Assembly: GCF_007096635.1 (NCBI RefSeq)
Contig: NZ_VKAA01000002.1
Coordinates: forward strand, 124,001 to 188,000
Reading direction: 5' to 3'
DNA from: Mycolicibacterium sp. 018/SC-01/001
Lineage (GTDB): Bacteria > Actinomycetota > Actinomycetes > Mycobacteriales > Mycobacteriaceae
DNA: 64,000 nt
Under the pieces are notes generated by a model. That model had not been told where the DNA came from. It searched no databases and saw nothing but the letters and a program-made list of their open reading frames with translations. Position 1 is the first letter of the stretch; the number at the start of each line of letters is the position of its first letter. Positions 49,398-57,326 of the stretch are shown here, piece after piece. Made by a program: the position numbers and the translations under genes.

Positions 49398-50255
49398 TCA
49401 GCTGACCAGAGACGCCCTCGCTGCCGCGACGAAGTCGGCAACGAGCGGATTGACCTCGTCGACCCGGCTCGCCAGGACCACGCTGCTGGGCGGAAAGCCT
49501 TCCAGCGCAACCGTGGCCAGATCGGGGCGGACCGAGCTGCGCCGGTCGCCGACCGGCACGACCGCGACCGCTTGGCCGCTCGCGACGAGTTCCATTCTGT
49601 CCTCGAAGCTTTCGACGACGGCACCGGTGGACTCCGGGAAGATCGTGCGTGGCGCGCCGTGTGAGCAGAAGATGGTCTCACCCGCGGCGAAGTCGTCCAG
49701 CGACACCGATGTCCGGTCGGCCAACCGATGATCGGCCGGCACCACGAGCATGCGCGGTTCCTCGTACAGCACCGAGATCTGGACACCGTCGGTCGGAATC
49801 TGCAGCGGCGCTCTCGCGACCAGCACGTCGATCTGCCGGTCGGTGAACGCGCCTTCATCGGCACAGTCCAGGTGCCGGGTCACGACGTCGGCGTCGGGAT
49901 GTAGCCGGCGCAGATCGCGGACGGCGGGGGTGACGACCAGATCCTCGACGTAGCCGATGACGATCCGCCCCTCGGGCGCGTGAGCGCGAGCGGTCGATGC
50001 AGCCCGACGAGCCGCACGTAGCAGGCCCTGCGCCTCGGGCAGGAACGCCGCGCCCGCCTCGGTGAGAGTGGCGCCGTGGCGCCCGCGATCGAGCAACCGG
50101 ACACCCAGGCGGTCTTCGAGGCGCTGCAGTTGCCTGCTCAGGGCCGGCTGCGCAACGTGGAGCTCAGCGGCAGCGCGGCTCACGCTGCCGTGTTCGGCGA
50201 CCGCGGTGAAGTACCGGACCAGCCGCAGTTCCAGGTCGACGCCGAGATCGTTCAC
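49398..50255 (-). CDS. LysR family transcriptional regulator
   Basis: 285 residues. N-terminal HTH (ELRLVRYFTAVAEHGSVSRAAAELHVAQPALSRQLQRLEDRLGVRLLDR) and a LysR substrate-binding domain (GRIVIGYVEDLVVTPAVRDL). GTG at 50255 gives the standard N-terminus; the longer frame continues over the SDR gene and is spurious. Divergent from the SDR with a 102-base spacer holding a LysR-type palindrome, so it probably controls that gene. Inducer unknown. Confidence 0.88.
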   Translation of the reverse strand: MNDLGVDLELRLVRYFTAVAEHGSVSRAAAELHVAQPALSRQLQRLEDRLGVRLLDRGRHGATLTEAGAAFLPEAQGLLRAARRAASTARAHAPEGRIVIGYVEDLVVTPAVRDLRRLHPDADVVTRHLDCADEGAFTDRQIDVLVARAPLQIPTDGVQISVLYEEPRMLVVPADHRLADRTSVSLDDFAAGETIFCSHGAPRTIFPESTGAVVESFEDRMELVASGQAVAVVPVGDRRSSVRPDLATVALEGFPPSSVVLASRVDEVNPLVADFVAAARASLVS

Positions 50256-50285
50256 CCGCGGTCCAACCCGCCCACCGCAGGCAGT

Positions 50286-50300
50286 ATTCCGTTTCGGTAT
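50286..50300. promoter_or_regulatory. Candidate LysR-type site (T-N11-A) between regulator and SDR
   Basis: ATTCCG-TTT-CGGTAT: symmetric ATnCCG-N3-CGGnAT, matching the T-N11-A LysR box. It lies 31 bases upstream of lysR and 57 bases upstream of the SDR gene. A short palindrome, so chance is possible. Confidence 0.45.
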
Positions 50301-50357
50301 GTCGGGGTGCCGAACAGGTCTTGGACGCCGGCTCGAAATGCTCGAAGACTTGACGGT

Positions 50358-51098
50358 ATGAGCAGATACGACGGCAAGAACGTGGTGATCACCGGTGGTA
50401 GTAGCGGATTGGGTCTGGCGACCGCGCGTCACCTGGTCGCCCACGGCGCGCGGGTGCTGGTGACCGGGCGTCATCAGGACACGCTCGACGAGGCGGCTCG
50501 GCAGCTCGGCGATCGCGGAATCGCCGTCCGCAGCGACACGCGTTCGCTGGCGGCGATCGACGAGCTCGCCGACCGCGTTCGCCAGGACTTCGGCACCGTC
50601 GATGCCCTGGTCGTCAACGCGGGCATCGGCAGCTTCGACCCCTTTTTCGACGTCACCGAGCAGACCTTCGACGACGTCTTCGCCATCAACACCAAAGGAC
50701 CCTTCTTCACGGTGCAGAAGCTGGCTCCGATGATGACCAAGGGCAGCGGCGTGGTGTTGACGACCTCGATCGCCAACCAGACCGGCTGGGACGCTCTGAG
50801 CGTCTACTCGGCGAGCAAGGCGGCGTTGCGCTCGATGGCGCGCACTCTCAGTAAGGAGTTGCTGCCGAACGGAATTCGCGTGAATGCGATCAGTCCCGGC
50901 TCGATCGACACCGGCAAGTTGGAGAAGGAGGCGCCGGAGAAGGCAGCGCAACTGAAGGCCGAGTTCCAGGCCAGTAGTCCGATGCAGCGGTGGGGGCATC
51001 CCGACGAGTTCGCCCCTGCTGTGGCGTTTCTGGCCTTTGACGCGACCTACGTGGCCGGCATCGAGCTCGTCGTCGACGGTGGGGAATCGCAACTGTGA
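50358..51098 (+). CDS. Short-chain dehydrogenase/reductase
   Basis: 246 residues, classical SDR. Cofactor motif TGGSSGLGLA (TGxxxGxG), NAG in VVNAGIGSFD, and the catalytic Tyr-Lys in YSASKAALRSMARTL, followed by the PG motif ISPGSIDTG. An Arg at TGRHQDT after strand 2 suggests NADPH. ATG 50358 chosen; the upstream frame overlaps lysR. Likely regulated by the divergent LysR protein. Substrate unknown. Confidence 0.9.
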   Translation: MSRYDGKNVVITGGSSGLGLATARHLVAHGARVLVTGRHQDTLDEAARQLGDRGIAVRSDTRSLAAIDELADRVRQDFGTVDALVVNAGIGSFDPFFDVTEQTFDDVFAINTKGPFFTVQKLAPMMTKGSGVVLTTSIANQTGWDALSVYSASKAALRSMARTLSKELLPNGIRVNAISPGSIDTGKLEKEAPEKAAQLKAEFQASSPMQRWGHPDEFAPAVAFLAFDATYVAGIELVVDGGESQL

Positions 51099-51229
51099 GC
51101 AGAGAACTCGCTAGGACCGGAAGAGCGTGGTCACCACCGGCCTGCAATCCCGCTGATCGCAACTCTGCGGAGCCGGGCTCACCAGGCGGTACCGTCCGAC
51201 GACCTGTTGCCCGGCCTCGAGGACGAACC

Positions 51230-52696
51230 ATGGCGAATCGGATTGACGACGCCGGCGATGCGCGCATCGCCACCGACACGGGAGAAGCGCGGTCCTCCCG
51301 GCGATTACACGGCACCCTCGGCGTCTGGGGCATCGTGTTCGTCGTCGTCGCGGCGGCGTCCCCGCTGGGCGTCATCGGCGGCCCGGTGCCCTTGGGCATC
51401 GCGAGCGGCAACGGAACCGGCTTCCCGGCGATCTTCATCGTCAGCACAGTTCTCGTACTGCTGTTCGCCGTAGGGTTCACCGCGCTCACCCCGCACGTGC
51501 CCAACGCCGGCGCGTTCTACTCCTACATCGGCAAGGGGCTCGGCCGGGTCACCGGGTTCGGCTTCGCCTTCGTCGCGCTGATCCCCTACCTCGCTCTCGA
51601 GATCGGCGTCTACGGACTGATCGGGCAGGGCGCTGCCGCGCTGTTCACCTCCTACGGCGCACCGGACATCCCCTGGGGCGTCTGGGCATTGGCCACGCTG
51701 CTGATCGTGACGGTGCTCGGGCACCGCAACATCGACTTGTCCCGAAACGTCCTCGGAGTCCTGTTGATCGCCGAAGTGGCGATCGTTCTCGTGCTCGACG
51801 CCGTCGTCGCGGTGACCGGTGGCCACGAAGGGCTCTCCACCGGCTTCTTGTCGCCGTCCCAGATCGCCTCCGGCGCACCGGGAATCGCGCTCCTCTTCGC
51901 GTTCTTGAGCTTCATCGGGTTCGAGGCGGCCGCGGTGTTCCGCGACGAAGCGCGAGATCCGCTCAAGACCATCCCCCGCGCCACGTTCTTCGCGCTGCTG
52001 CTGATCGGAGTGTTCTACACGGTTTCGACCTGGGCGCTGATCACGGCGTGGGGCGACAGCAGAGTGGTCGAGCAGGCCGTGGCGGACCCGTCCGGTCTGC
52101 TTCCCGCAGCCACCGAGCAGTACCTGGGGTCCGCGGGCCTGCACATCGTCCAGGTCTTGTTCGTCACCAGCCTGTTCGCGTGCATCCTGTCGTTCCACAA
52201 CGTGGTCGCGCGGTACGTCTTCACGCTCTCGAATCGCAACGTGTTCCCCGGCGCTCTCGGCACTGCCCACCCGCACCATGCCTCCCCCCATCTGGCCTCG
52301 GGGATCGACGGCGTCGTCGTGCTGCTGTTCGTCGTCGCCGGAATCGTCATCGGCCTGGATCCGGTCACCCAGTTCTACACGTGGCTCGCCGGCATCTCGA
52401 CGGTCGGTATCATCATCCTGCTGATCGCCACCAGCGTGGCGGTTCTCGCGTTCTTCGCTCGACGACGGCGCGCCGGTGTGTCCGACGTTTCGGTGTGGCG
52501 GGCGTTCGTCGCGCCCGGTATCGGCCTCGCCGGACTCATCGCGGTGCTGCTACTGGTGTTCCAGAACCTGCCGACCCTCGTCGGCGGTTCCATTCCGATC
52601 GCGATCGGCGCGGTGGTGCTCCTCGTCGCCGCGTTCGGCGCCGGGGCCGCGATCGCCGCGCGCCGGCCCAGCATCACCCTGGATGTGGCCGAATAG
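51230..52696 (+). CDS. APC-superfamily amino acid permease
   Basis: 488 residues, about twelve helices. APC hallmarks: the first helix with an unwound glycine-rich segment (VVAAASPLGVIGGPVPLGIASGNGTG), helix 6 region FAFLSFIGFEAAAVFRDEARDPLKTIPRA, and helix 8 region. The cytosolic N-terminus is ~40 residues. Imports an amino acid or related amine; its position near a glutamine-synthetase-like gene may be meaningful, but the genes are on opposite strands. ATG at 51230. Confidence 0.86.
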   Translation: MANRIDDAGDARIATDTGEARSSRRLHGTLGVWGIVFVVVAAASPLGVIGGPVPLGIASGNGTGFPAIFIVSTVLVLLFAVGFTALTPHVPNAGAFYSYIGKGLGRVTGFGFAFVALIPYLALEIGVYGLIGQGAAALFTSYGAPDIPWGVWALATLLIVTVLGHRNIDLSRNVLGVLLIAEVAIVLVLDAVVAVTGGHEGLSTGFLSPSQIASGAPGIALLFAFLSFIGFEAAAVFRDEARDPLKTIPRATFFALLLIGVFYTVSTWALITAWGDSRVVEQAVADPSGLLPAATEQYLGSAGLHIVQVLFVTSLFACILSFHNVVARYVFTLSNRNVFPGALGTAHPHHASPHLASGIDGVVVLLFVVAGIVIGLDPVTQFYTWLAGISTVGIIILLIATSVAVLAFFARRRRAGVSDVSVWRAFVAPGIGLAGLIAVLLLVFQNLPTLVGGSIPIAIGAVVLLVAAFGAGAAIAARRPSITLDVAE

Positions 52697-52722
52697 AGCA
52701 GATCGGCAACGGCTCTGATGAC

Positions 52723-53412
52723 CTAGCCGGCCTTGCCAACCATCGCCGTGGCGATCTGGGCCGCCTCGTCGCCGATGCGATAACCGCAGGCCCATGCTTC
52801 GACGGTCGCGTTCGACACCACCGACAGCGCGTGCTGACACTGCCAGCCTCCGGAGTCCTCCTGCTCGGTCTCCTGGGTGAGAAGCGGAGCGCCACTTTCG
52901 GTGACGTCGACGTCGACATCGCCCATCTGCCAGCTGAAGTCGCCGTCGTTGGTGCCCAGTGATTGGTTGGCGCACCGCTGCCACGTCTGCGACGACGATT
53001 CGAAGAACGCCTGCGCATTCTGCGCGGCGGGGTAGAGCACCGCGGTCTGTTCCACCCAGTGTTCGTTGTCGTCACCGGGTTCGCGGACGACGCGATCCCG
53101 CACGGCCGTCCACCCCGTATCGGCGTACACCGGGTCCTCGGCGGCATAGATCGCGCCGAGGCACTCCCTGTCGGACACCGAGTCGGAGTGGTCGGTCATC
53201 TGATCCACGTCGCCGGTGACCTGCATCTGGGTGCTGCCCATGATCCCGTTGACCTCGCCGACGCTGAGCAGAAGACGGTTCAGCGCCGCCTCGTCGAGGA
53301 CCGGCACCGGCTTTGCCGTTCCCGCGGCGCGGATCGCGGTCCCGTCGACGGTGCTCACGCACCCGCTGACGAGCGCCGACGCGGCCAGCAGGAGGCCGCA
53401 GACGCGGGGCAT
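52723..53412 (-). CDS. PknH-type sensor-domain lipoprotein
   Basis: 229 residues from ATG 53412 (GTG at 53424 is equally possible). Signal peptide MPRVCGLLLAASALVSGC with lipobox LVSGC. The exported domain matches the PknH-like extracellular sensor family: DRECLGAIYAAEDPVYADTGW, a WQRCAN-type segment, and WQCQHALSVVSNATVEAWACG with paired cysteines. In PknH this domain senses an external ligand; here it is detached from any kinase. Ends 26 bases from the convergent permease and follows a homologous gene. Confidence 0.82.
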   Translation of the reverse strand: MPRVCGLLLAASALVSGCVSTVDGTAIRAAGTAKPVPVLDEAALNRLLLSVGEVNGIMGSTQMQVTGDVDQMTDHSDSVSDRECLGAIYAAEDPVYADTGWTAVRDRVVREPGDDNEHWVEQTAVLYPAAQNAQAFFESSSQTWQRCANQSLGTNDGDFSWQMGDVDVDVTESGAPLLTQETEQEDSGGWQCQHALSVVSNATVEAWACGYRIGDEAAQIATAMVGKAG

Positions 53413-53443
53413 GGGTACGGTCACCGCGTCATTGTCGCGCACG

Positions 53444-54169
53444 TCAGCGCTGCGTGGTGATCTTGTCCGCGATCAGGTCGGCGACGCCGACGGCCTGCCG
53501 GGACGCCGCATCGGGGCGCGGATCGGTGATCTCCACGTCGACGATGCAGTCGCCGGCCAGGGCGATGGCACGCTGTGCAGTCGCGGCCGGCGCGCCACCG
53601 GCAGCATGCAGCACGGTCGCGCGCGTCACCCCATTCTCGAAGGCCACGTCGGCGATCCGGCTGATCTCGCCGGCACCGGTCTGCTCACGAGTCACCGTCT
53701 GGCCGTTGCACTGTTGCCATCGATTGCTCGATTCGGCGAAGAACGTCTGTGCCGCAGCAGGATCGGCCATCTGTACCACTCCGAAAAAGCCGGTCACCGG
53801 CGGGCCGTCGAAGGAGCCGCCGGCCCAGGAGTTGGTGGCCACCGATCGCACCGGGCTGCCGTCGTAGGTCACCTTCTGCAGCCGATATGCCGTGCCCACG
53901 CAGTCGAGCGGAGCGGCCTGTCCCGCCGCGACGGTGCGCAACAGAGCCTCGGGCCCACCCTCGACGGGCTGACCGATGAACGCGTTCGACCCGGCGCCCA
54001 GCACGGTCGCCAGTTCCTGGGAGGTCGGCAGGAATCTGCCCAGCTGCTCCATGGGAGCAGGGCGCGCGGCCTCGGCGATCCGCACCACGGGCCTGTTGTC
54101 CACCGGAGCGCTCGCGCAGCCGGCCACGACGAGGCAGGCGCAGGCGGTCGCCGCGAGCTTGGTGGACAT
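53444..54169 (-). CDS. PknH-type sensor-domain lipoprotein, neighbour of the previous one
   Basis: 241 residues. Signal peptide MSTKLAATACACLVVAGCAS with lipobox VVAGC. The sensor-family pattern includes LDCVGTAYRLQKVTYDGSPVR, NRWQQCNGQTV and the C-terminal AGDCIVDVEITDPRP with cysteines for disulfides. Shares domain type but not close sequence with the gene immediately downstream, so the pair is an old duplication. Probably co-transcribed with it. Ligand unknown. Confidence 0.8.
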   Translation of the reverse strand: MSTKLAATACACLVVAGCASAPVDNRPVVRIAEAARPAPMEQLGRFLPTSQELATVLGAGSNAFIGQPVEGGPEALLRTVAAGQAAPLDCVGTAYRLQKVTYDGSPVRSVATNSWAGGSFDGPPVTGFFGVVQMADPAAAQTFFAESSNRWQQCNGQTVTREQTGAGEISRIADVAFENGVTRATVLHAAGGAPAATAQRAIALAGDCIVDVEITDPRPDAASRQAVGVADLIADKITTQR

Positions 54170-54223
54170 ACCCCCTTGGGTAGCACGCTCAGCGCCCGCG
54201 CGCGACCGCTTCGCCCAGACTCA

Positions 54224-54294
54224 ACTACGCCCAAACCGACGTACGGGCGCGAAAACGCGGCGTGTCGCGACCCAAACCGACGTTTGGGCGTAGT
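54224..54294. repeat. Palindromic element with internal direct repeats
   Basis: Perfect 13-base inverted arms ACTACGCCCAAAC (54224-54236) and GTTTGGGCGTAGT (54282-54294). Inside is the direct repeat CCCAAACCGACGT at 54230-54242 and 54271-54283, and a centre with GCGGCGTGTCGCG. The centre shares CGGCGTGT with the elements at 17617 and 63292. It lies between the lipoprotein start and the downstream end of the glutamine-synthetase-like gene. Confidence 0.75.
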
Positions 54295-54320
54295 GAGAAG
54301 GGGCGTAGTTGGGGGCGGGG

Positions 54321-55652
54321 TCAGGAGGTGGTGAGGTAGCGCTTGCGCTCCCAGTCGCTGACGTGGCTGACGTAGGCGTTCCATTCGCTGCGGGCGATCA
54401 GCGCGAAGTCTAGGACGGACTGCTCGCCCAGGATCTCCAGGATGGTGTCGTCCTGGGTTGCCAGGGCGGCCGCAGTGCGCAGCGAGTCGGGCAGCGGCGC
54501 GCCCCGCCCGTACAGGTTGCCTGTCGCAGGTTCCGGTGGCTCGCGCCGCGCCTCCAGACCGGCGACGACCGCTGCCAGCGCAGAGGCGATGAGCCAATAG
54601 GGATTCGAATCCGCTGCCCCGGAGCGTAATTCGATACGGGACGCTTCGGGCGTGTCCTCCACGAGGGAGCGGATCGCGGCACTGCGATTGTCCCGGCTCC
54701 AGTTCACGGTGTCGGGCGCGAACGTGTCAGGGGCGAACCGTCGGTACGCGTTGACCGAGTGAGCACCGAACAACGTGATGGACGGCAGATGCTCGAACAG
54801 TCCCGCGATCGCATACCGAGCGATCTGACCCTCGGCGCCGTCGACCGCTGCGAAGGCCGGCCGGTCTCCGTCCCACAGCGAAATGTGCAGGTGTGCAGAA
54901 CTTCCCGAGTGTTCGGAGAACGGCTTCGGCATGAAGCTGGCGAGCTTTCCGTGCCGTCGCGCCACTTCTTTGACCGCGTACTTCAGCCGGGCACTGTCGT
55001 CGGCGGCCGCGAGAGCGTCGGTGTAGACGAGGTTGGTCTCGACCTGGCCCGGACCGTACTCGGTCTGGATGCCCTCCAGCCGGGTGAAGGCACCGAGGGT
55101 GTCGTAGAGGTCGGCGATCAACGGGTCCAGGGCATTGGCGTTCTCCAGCGAGTAGGCCTGTATCGCGTCGATGATCGGCGACCCGTCGGCCTCGAGCAGG
55201 TAGAACTCGAACTCGACACCGATCTTCGCCGTGTACCCGAGCCCGTCCAGTCGCGAGAGCACCCGCTTGAGGACACCGCGAGAATCGAGCAGCGACGGTG
55301 TGCGGCGGTGGGTCAGGATGTCGCAGATGACGTGACCCGCACTCGGCCGCCACGGCAGCCGGGTGAACGTCGAGAAGTCGGGCACCGCGTAGACATCCGG
55401 ATAACCGGCCGACCAATTGGTCAGTGCCAGCGAGTCGATGACCGTTCCCTCGGTGTTCCAGGCCAGCGCCGCCTCACAGAATGCGAATCCGGTGCCGGTG
55501 GCCCGCTCGAGGAATTGCGCGGCGGGGATTCGCTTGCCGGCGGAGTGCCCGAAGGGGTCGCTCCAGGCCACCTCGATCTCCGTCAGGGTGCCGTCGGCGA
55601 GGCCGCGGCGCAGGTCGTCGGCCGCCGCAGTGGCCGGGGCCGTCTGCGTCAT
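54321..55652 (-). CDS. Glutamine-synthetase-like ligase (GlnA3/GlnA4 type)
   Basis: 443 residues with the GS catalytic domain: GVEFEFYLLEADGSP, EYGPGQVETNL, FMPKPFSEHSGSSAHLHISLWDG, RRFAPDTFAPDTVNWSRDNRSAAIR and RIELRSGAADSNPYW. Sequence around the substrate pocket and absence of an obvious adenylylation site suggest a gamma-glutamyl-polyamine or -ethanolamine synthetase rather than ammonia-assimilating GlnA. Its start overlaps the whiB stop by four bases (ATGA), so it is translationally coupled to a WhiB regulator. Confidence 0.82.
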   Translation of the reverse strand: MTQTAPATAAADDLRRGLADGTLTEIEVAWSDPFGHSAGKRIPAAQFLERATGTGFAFCEAALAWNTEGTVIDSLALTNWSAGYPDVYAVPDFSTFTRLPWRPSAGHVICDILTHRRTPSLLDSRGVLKRVLSRLDGLGYTAKIGVEFEFYLLEADGSPIIDAIQAYSLENANALDPLIADLYDTLGAFTRLEGIQTEYGPGQVETNLVYTDALAAADDSARLKYAVKEVARRHGKLASFMPKPFSEHSGSSAHLHISLWDGDRPAFAAVDGAEGQIARYAIAGLFEHLPSITLFGAHSVNAYRRFAPDTFAPDTVNWSRDNRSAAIRSLVEDTPEASRIELRSGAADSNPYWLIASALAAVVAGLEARREPPEPATGNLYGRGAPLPDSLRTAAALATQDDTILEILGEQSVLDFALIARSEWNAYVSHVSDWERKRYLTTS

Positions 55653-55948
55653 GGCGTCACCGACGTTCCGCGTCCGGGACGGTGCGACCCCGGGATTCCG
55701 CGTTCGCGCGGCGTGGTCGCGCCCCAGACGCCGTAGCGCTCCGGCACGCGCAACGCGTGCTCGCGGCAGCGCATCAGCACCGGGCAGGTCCGGCAGATGC
55801 GTTTGGCCTCTTCTTCGCGCCGCCTGCGCTCGGAGCGCCGATCACTCTCGGGGAAGAACAACTCCACAGGAAAATCCAGACACCGGCCCTGCAGCTGCCA
55901 ACTCCAGAATTCCTCGTCGGGTGCATCGATCGGAAGTGCCGCGGTCAT
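55649..55948 (-). CDS. WhiB-family iron-sulfur transcription regulator
   Basis: 99 residues. The four [4Fe-4S] cysteines are Cys23, Cys52, Cys55 and Cys61 (C-x28-C-x2-C-x5-C), with RYGVWGATTPRER matching the GVWGG turn and basic DNA-binding tail. WhiB proteins work with the sigma factor sigma-A and respond to redox or NO. ATG at 55948 (MTAALPIDAPDEEF). Overlaps the glutamine-synthetase-like gene by four bases, an unusual fixed pairing. Which WhiB subgroup (1-7) cannot be told confidently. Confidence 0.9.
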   Translation of the reverse strand: MTAALPIDAPDEEFWSWQLQGRCLDFPVELFFPESDRRSERRRREEEAKRICRTCPVLMRCREHALRVPERYGVWGATTPRERGIPGSHRPGRGTSVTP

Positions 55949-56131
55949 CGTCGGATGCTCACCGACACCGGCCCCGTCAGCCCAGAGATGCACTCGCCGT
56001 GAGTGTTTTCTCATCCCCGCATCCCGACAGGCCCGGCCGGCCCGCCCAGGAATCAGCGTGCGCGCATCTCTCGGCGCTGCCGCCGATCGCAGGCACACTG
56101 GAGCGCCAGCCGGAAAAGGGAGGAGCGCCAC

Positions 56132-57307
56132 GTGCCTGGAGTGCCAGCGTCGGATGACGCACCCCCCGTACATCTCGCCGTCGCGCTCGACGGAACGGGG
56201 TGGCATCCCGCGTCGTGGCGGGAACCGGACGCGCGTCCCCTCGACCTGCTGAGTCCCCGGTACTGGGTCGACATCGTCGGCGAGGCCGAACGCGGCCATC
56301 TCGACTTCGTCACCGTCGAGGACGCCTTCACTCCGCAGTACGACGATCCGTCCACCGCCGACGACCGGGTCGACCGCGTCCGCGGTCGGCTCGACGCAGT
56401 GCTCATCGCTGCGCGGGTGGCGCCGCTCACCCATCGCATCGGGCTCGTGCCCACCGTCGTCGTCACCCACACCGAGCCCTTCCACGTGTCCAAGGCCATC
56501 GCGACCCTGGATTATGTGAGCAAGGGCCGGGCCGGTGTGCGCATCCAGGTCAGCGCCAGCCCCGAAGCGGCACGCCACATCGGCCGACGATCCGCAGCCG
56601 AGCTGACGGCAGGGGCACTGATCGGCGAAGCCGCCGATTATGTCGAGGTGCTGCGCCGGTTGTGGGACAGCTGGGAGGATGACGCCGAGATCCGCGACGC
56701 GGTGACAGGGCGCTTCGTCGATCGCAGCAAGCTGCACTACATCGATTTCGACGGCGCCTTCTTCTCGGTGCGGGGCCCGTCGATCACCCCTCGGCCTCCC
56801 CAGGGCCAGCCGATCGTCGCCGCTCTGAGCCACGCGGAGTCCACGCACGCGTTGGTGGCCGGCAGCGTCGACATCGCCTTCATCACTCCGCACGACGCGG
56901 CCGAGGCCGGCGCGACAGTGCAGGCGATCACGTCGCGGGCGTCGCTGGAGAGACGGTCGGTCTCCGTCTTCGCTGATCTGGTGGTGTTCCTCGACGGGAG
57001 CGAGGGCGCTGCCCGCGGCCGCAGGGATCGCCTCGATGACCGCGCCCGCTCTCGATTCACCAGCGACGCCGCCGTTTTCGTGGGCACGCCTGGACAGCTC
57101 GCCGACCTCATCGAGCAGTGGCACGCAGCAGGGTTGGCGGGGTTCCGGTTGCGACCGGCCGTGATTCCGCACGATCTCGTGCAGATCGTCGACGGTCTCG
57201 TACCCGAGTTGCGCCGTCGCGGCGTGTTCCGCCCTGCACAGGAGGCCACCACCTTGCGTGACACCCTCGGTTTCTCCCGGCCCGCCAATCGTTATGCGAC
57301 CGCATGA
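56132..57307 (+). CDS. LLM-class flavin-dependent monooxygenase
   Basis: 391 residues from a GTG at 56132 with GGGAGGAG six bases upstream. TIM-barrel features: HLDFVTVEDAFTPQYD, TLDYVSKGRAGVRIQVSAS, LWDSWEDDAEIRD, PQGQPIVAALSHAE. The C-terminal TTLRDTLGFSRP is shared with the next gene, so both belong to the NtaA/SnaA/DszA monooxygenase group. Needs FMNH2 from a separate reductase, which is not nearby. Substrate unknown; family members attack sulfones, EDTA-type chelators or streptogramins. Confidence 0.83.
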   Translation: MPGVPASDDAPPVHLAVALDGTGWHPASWREPDARPLDLLSPRYWVDIVGEAERGHLDFVTVEDAFTPQYDDPSTADDRVDRVRGRLDAVLIAARVAPLTHRIGLVPTVVVTHTEPFHVSKAIATLDYVSKGRAGVRIQVSASPEAARHIGRRSAAELTAGALIGEAADYVEVLRRLWDSWEDDAEIRDAVTGRFVDRSKLHYIDFDGAFFSVRGPSITPRPPQGQPIVAALSHAESTHALVAGSVDIAFITPHDAAEAGATVQAITSRASLERRSVSVFADLVVFLDGSEGAARGRRDRLDDRARSRFTSDAAVFVGTPGQLADLIEQWHAAGLAGFRLRPAVIPHDLVQIVDGLVPELRRRGVFRPAQEATTLRDTLGFSRPANRYATA

Positions 57308-57326
57308 GTCTGCACGTGATGACCCG

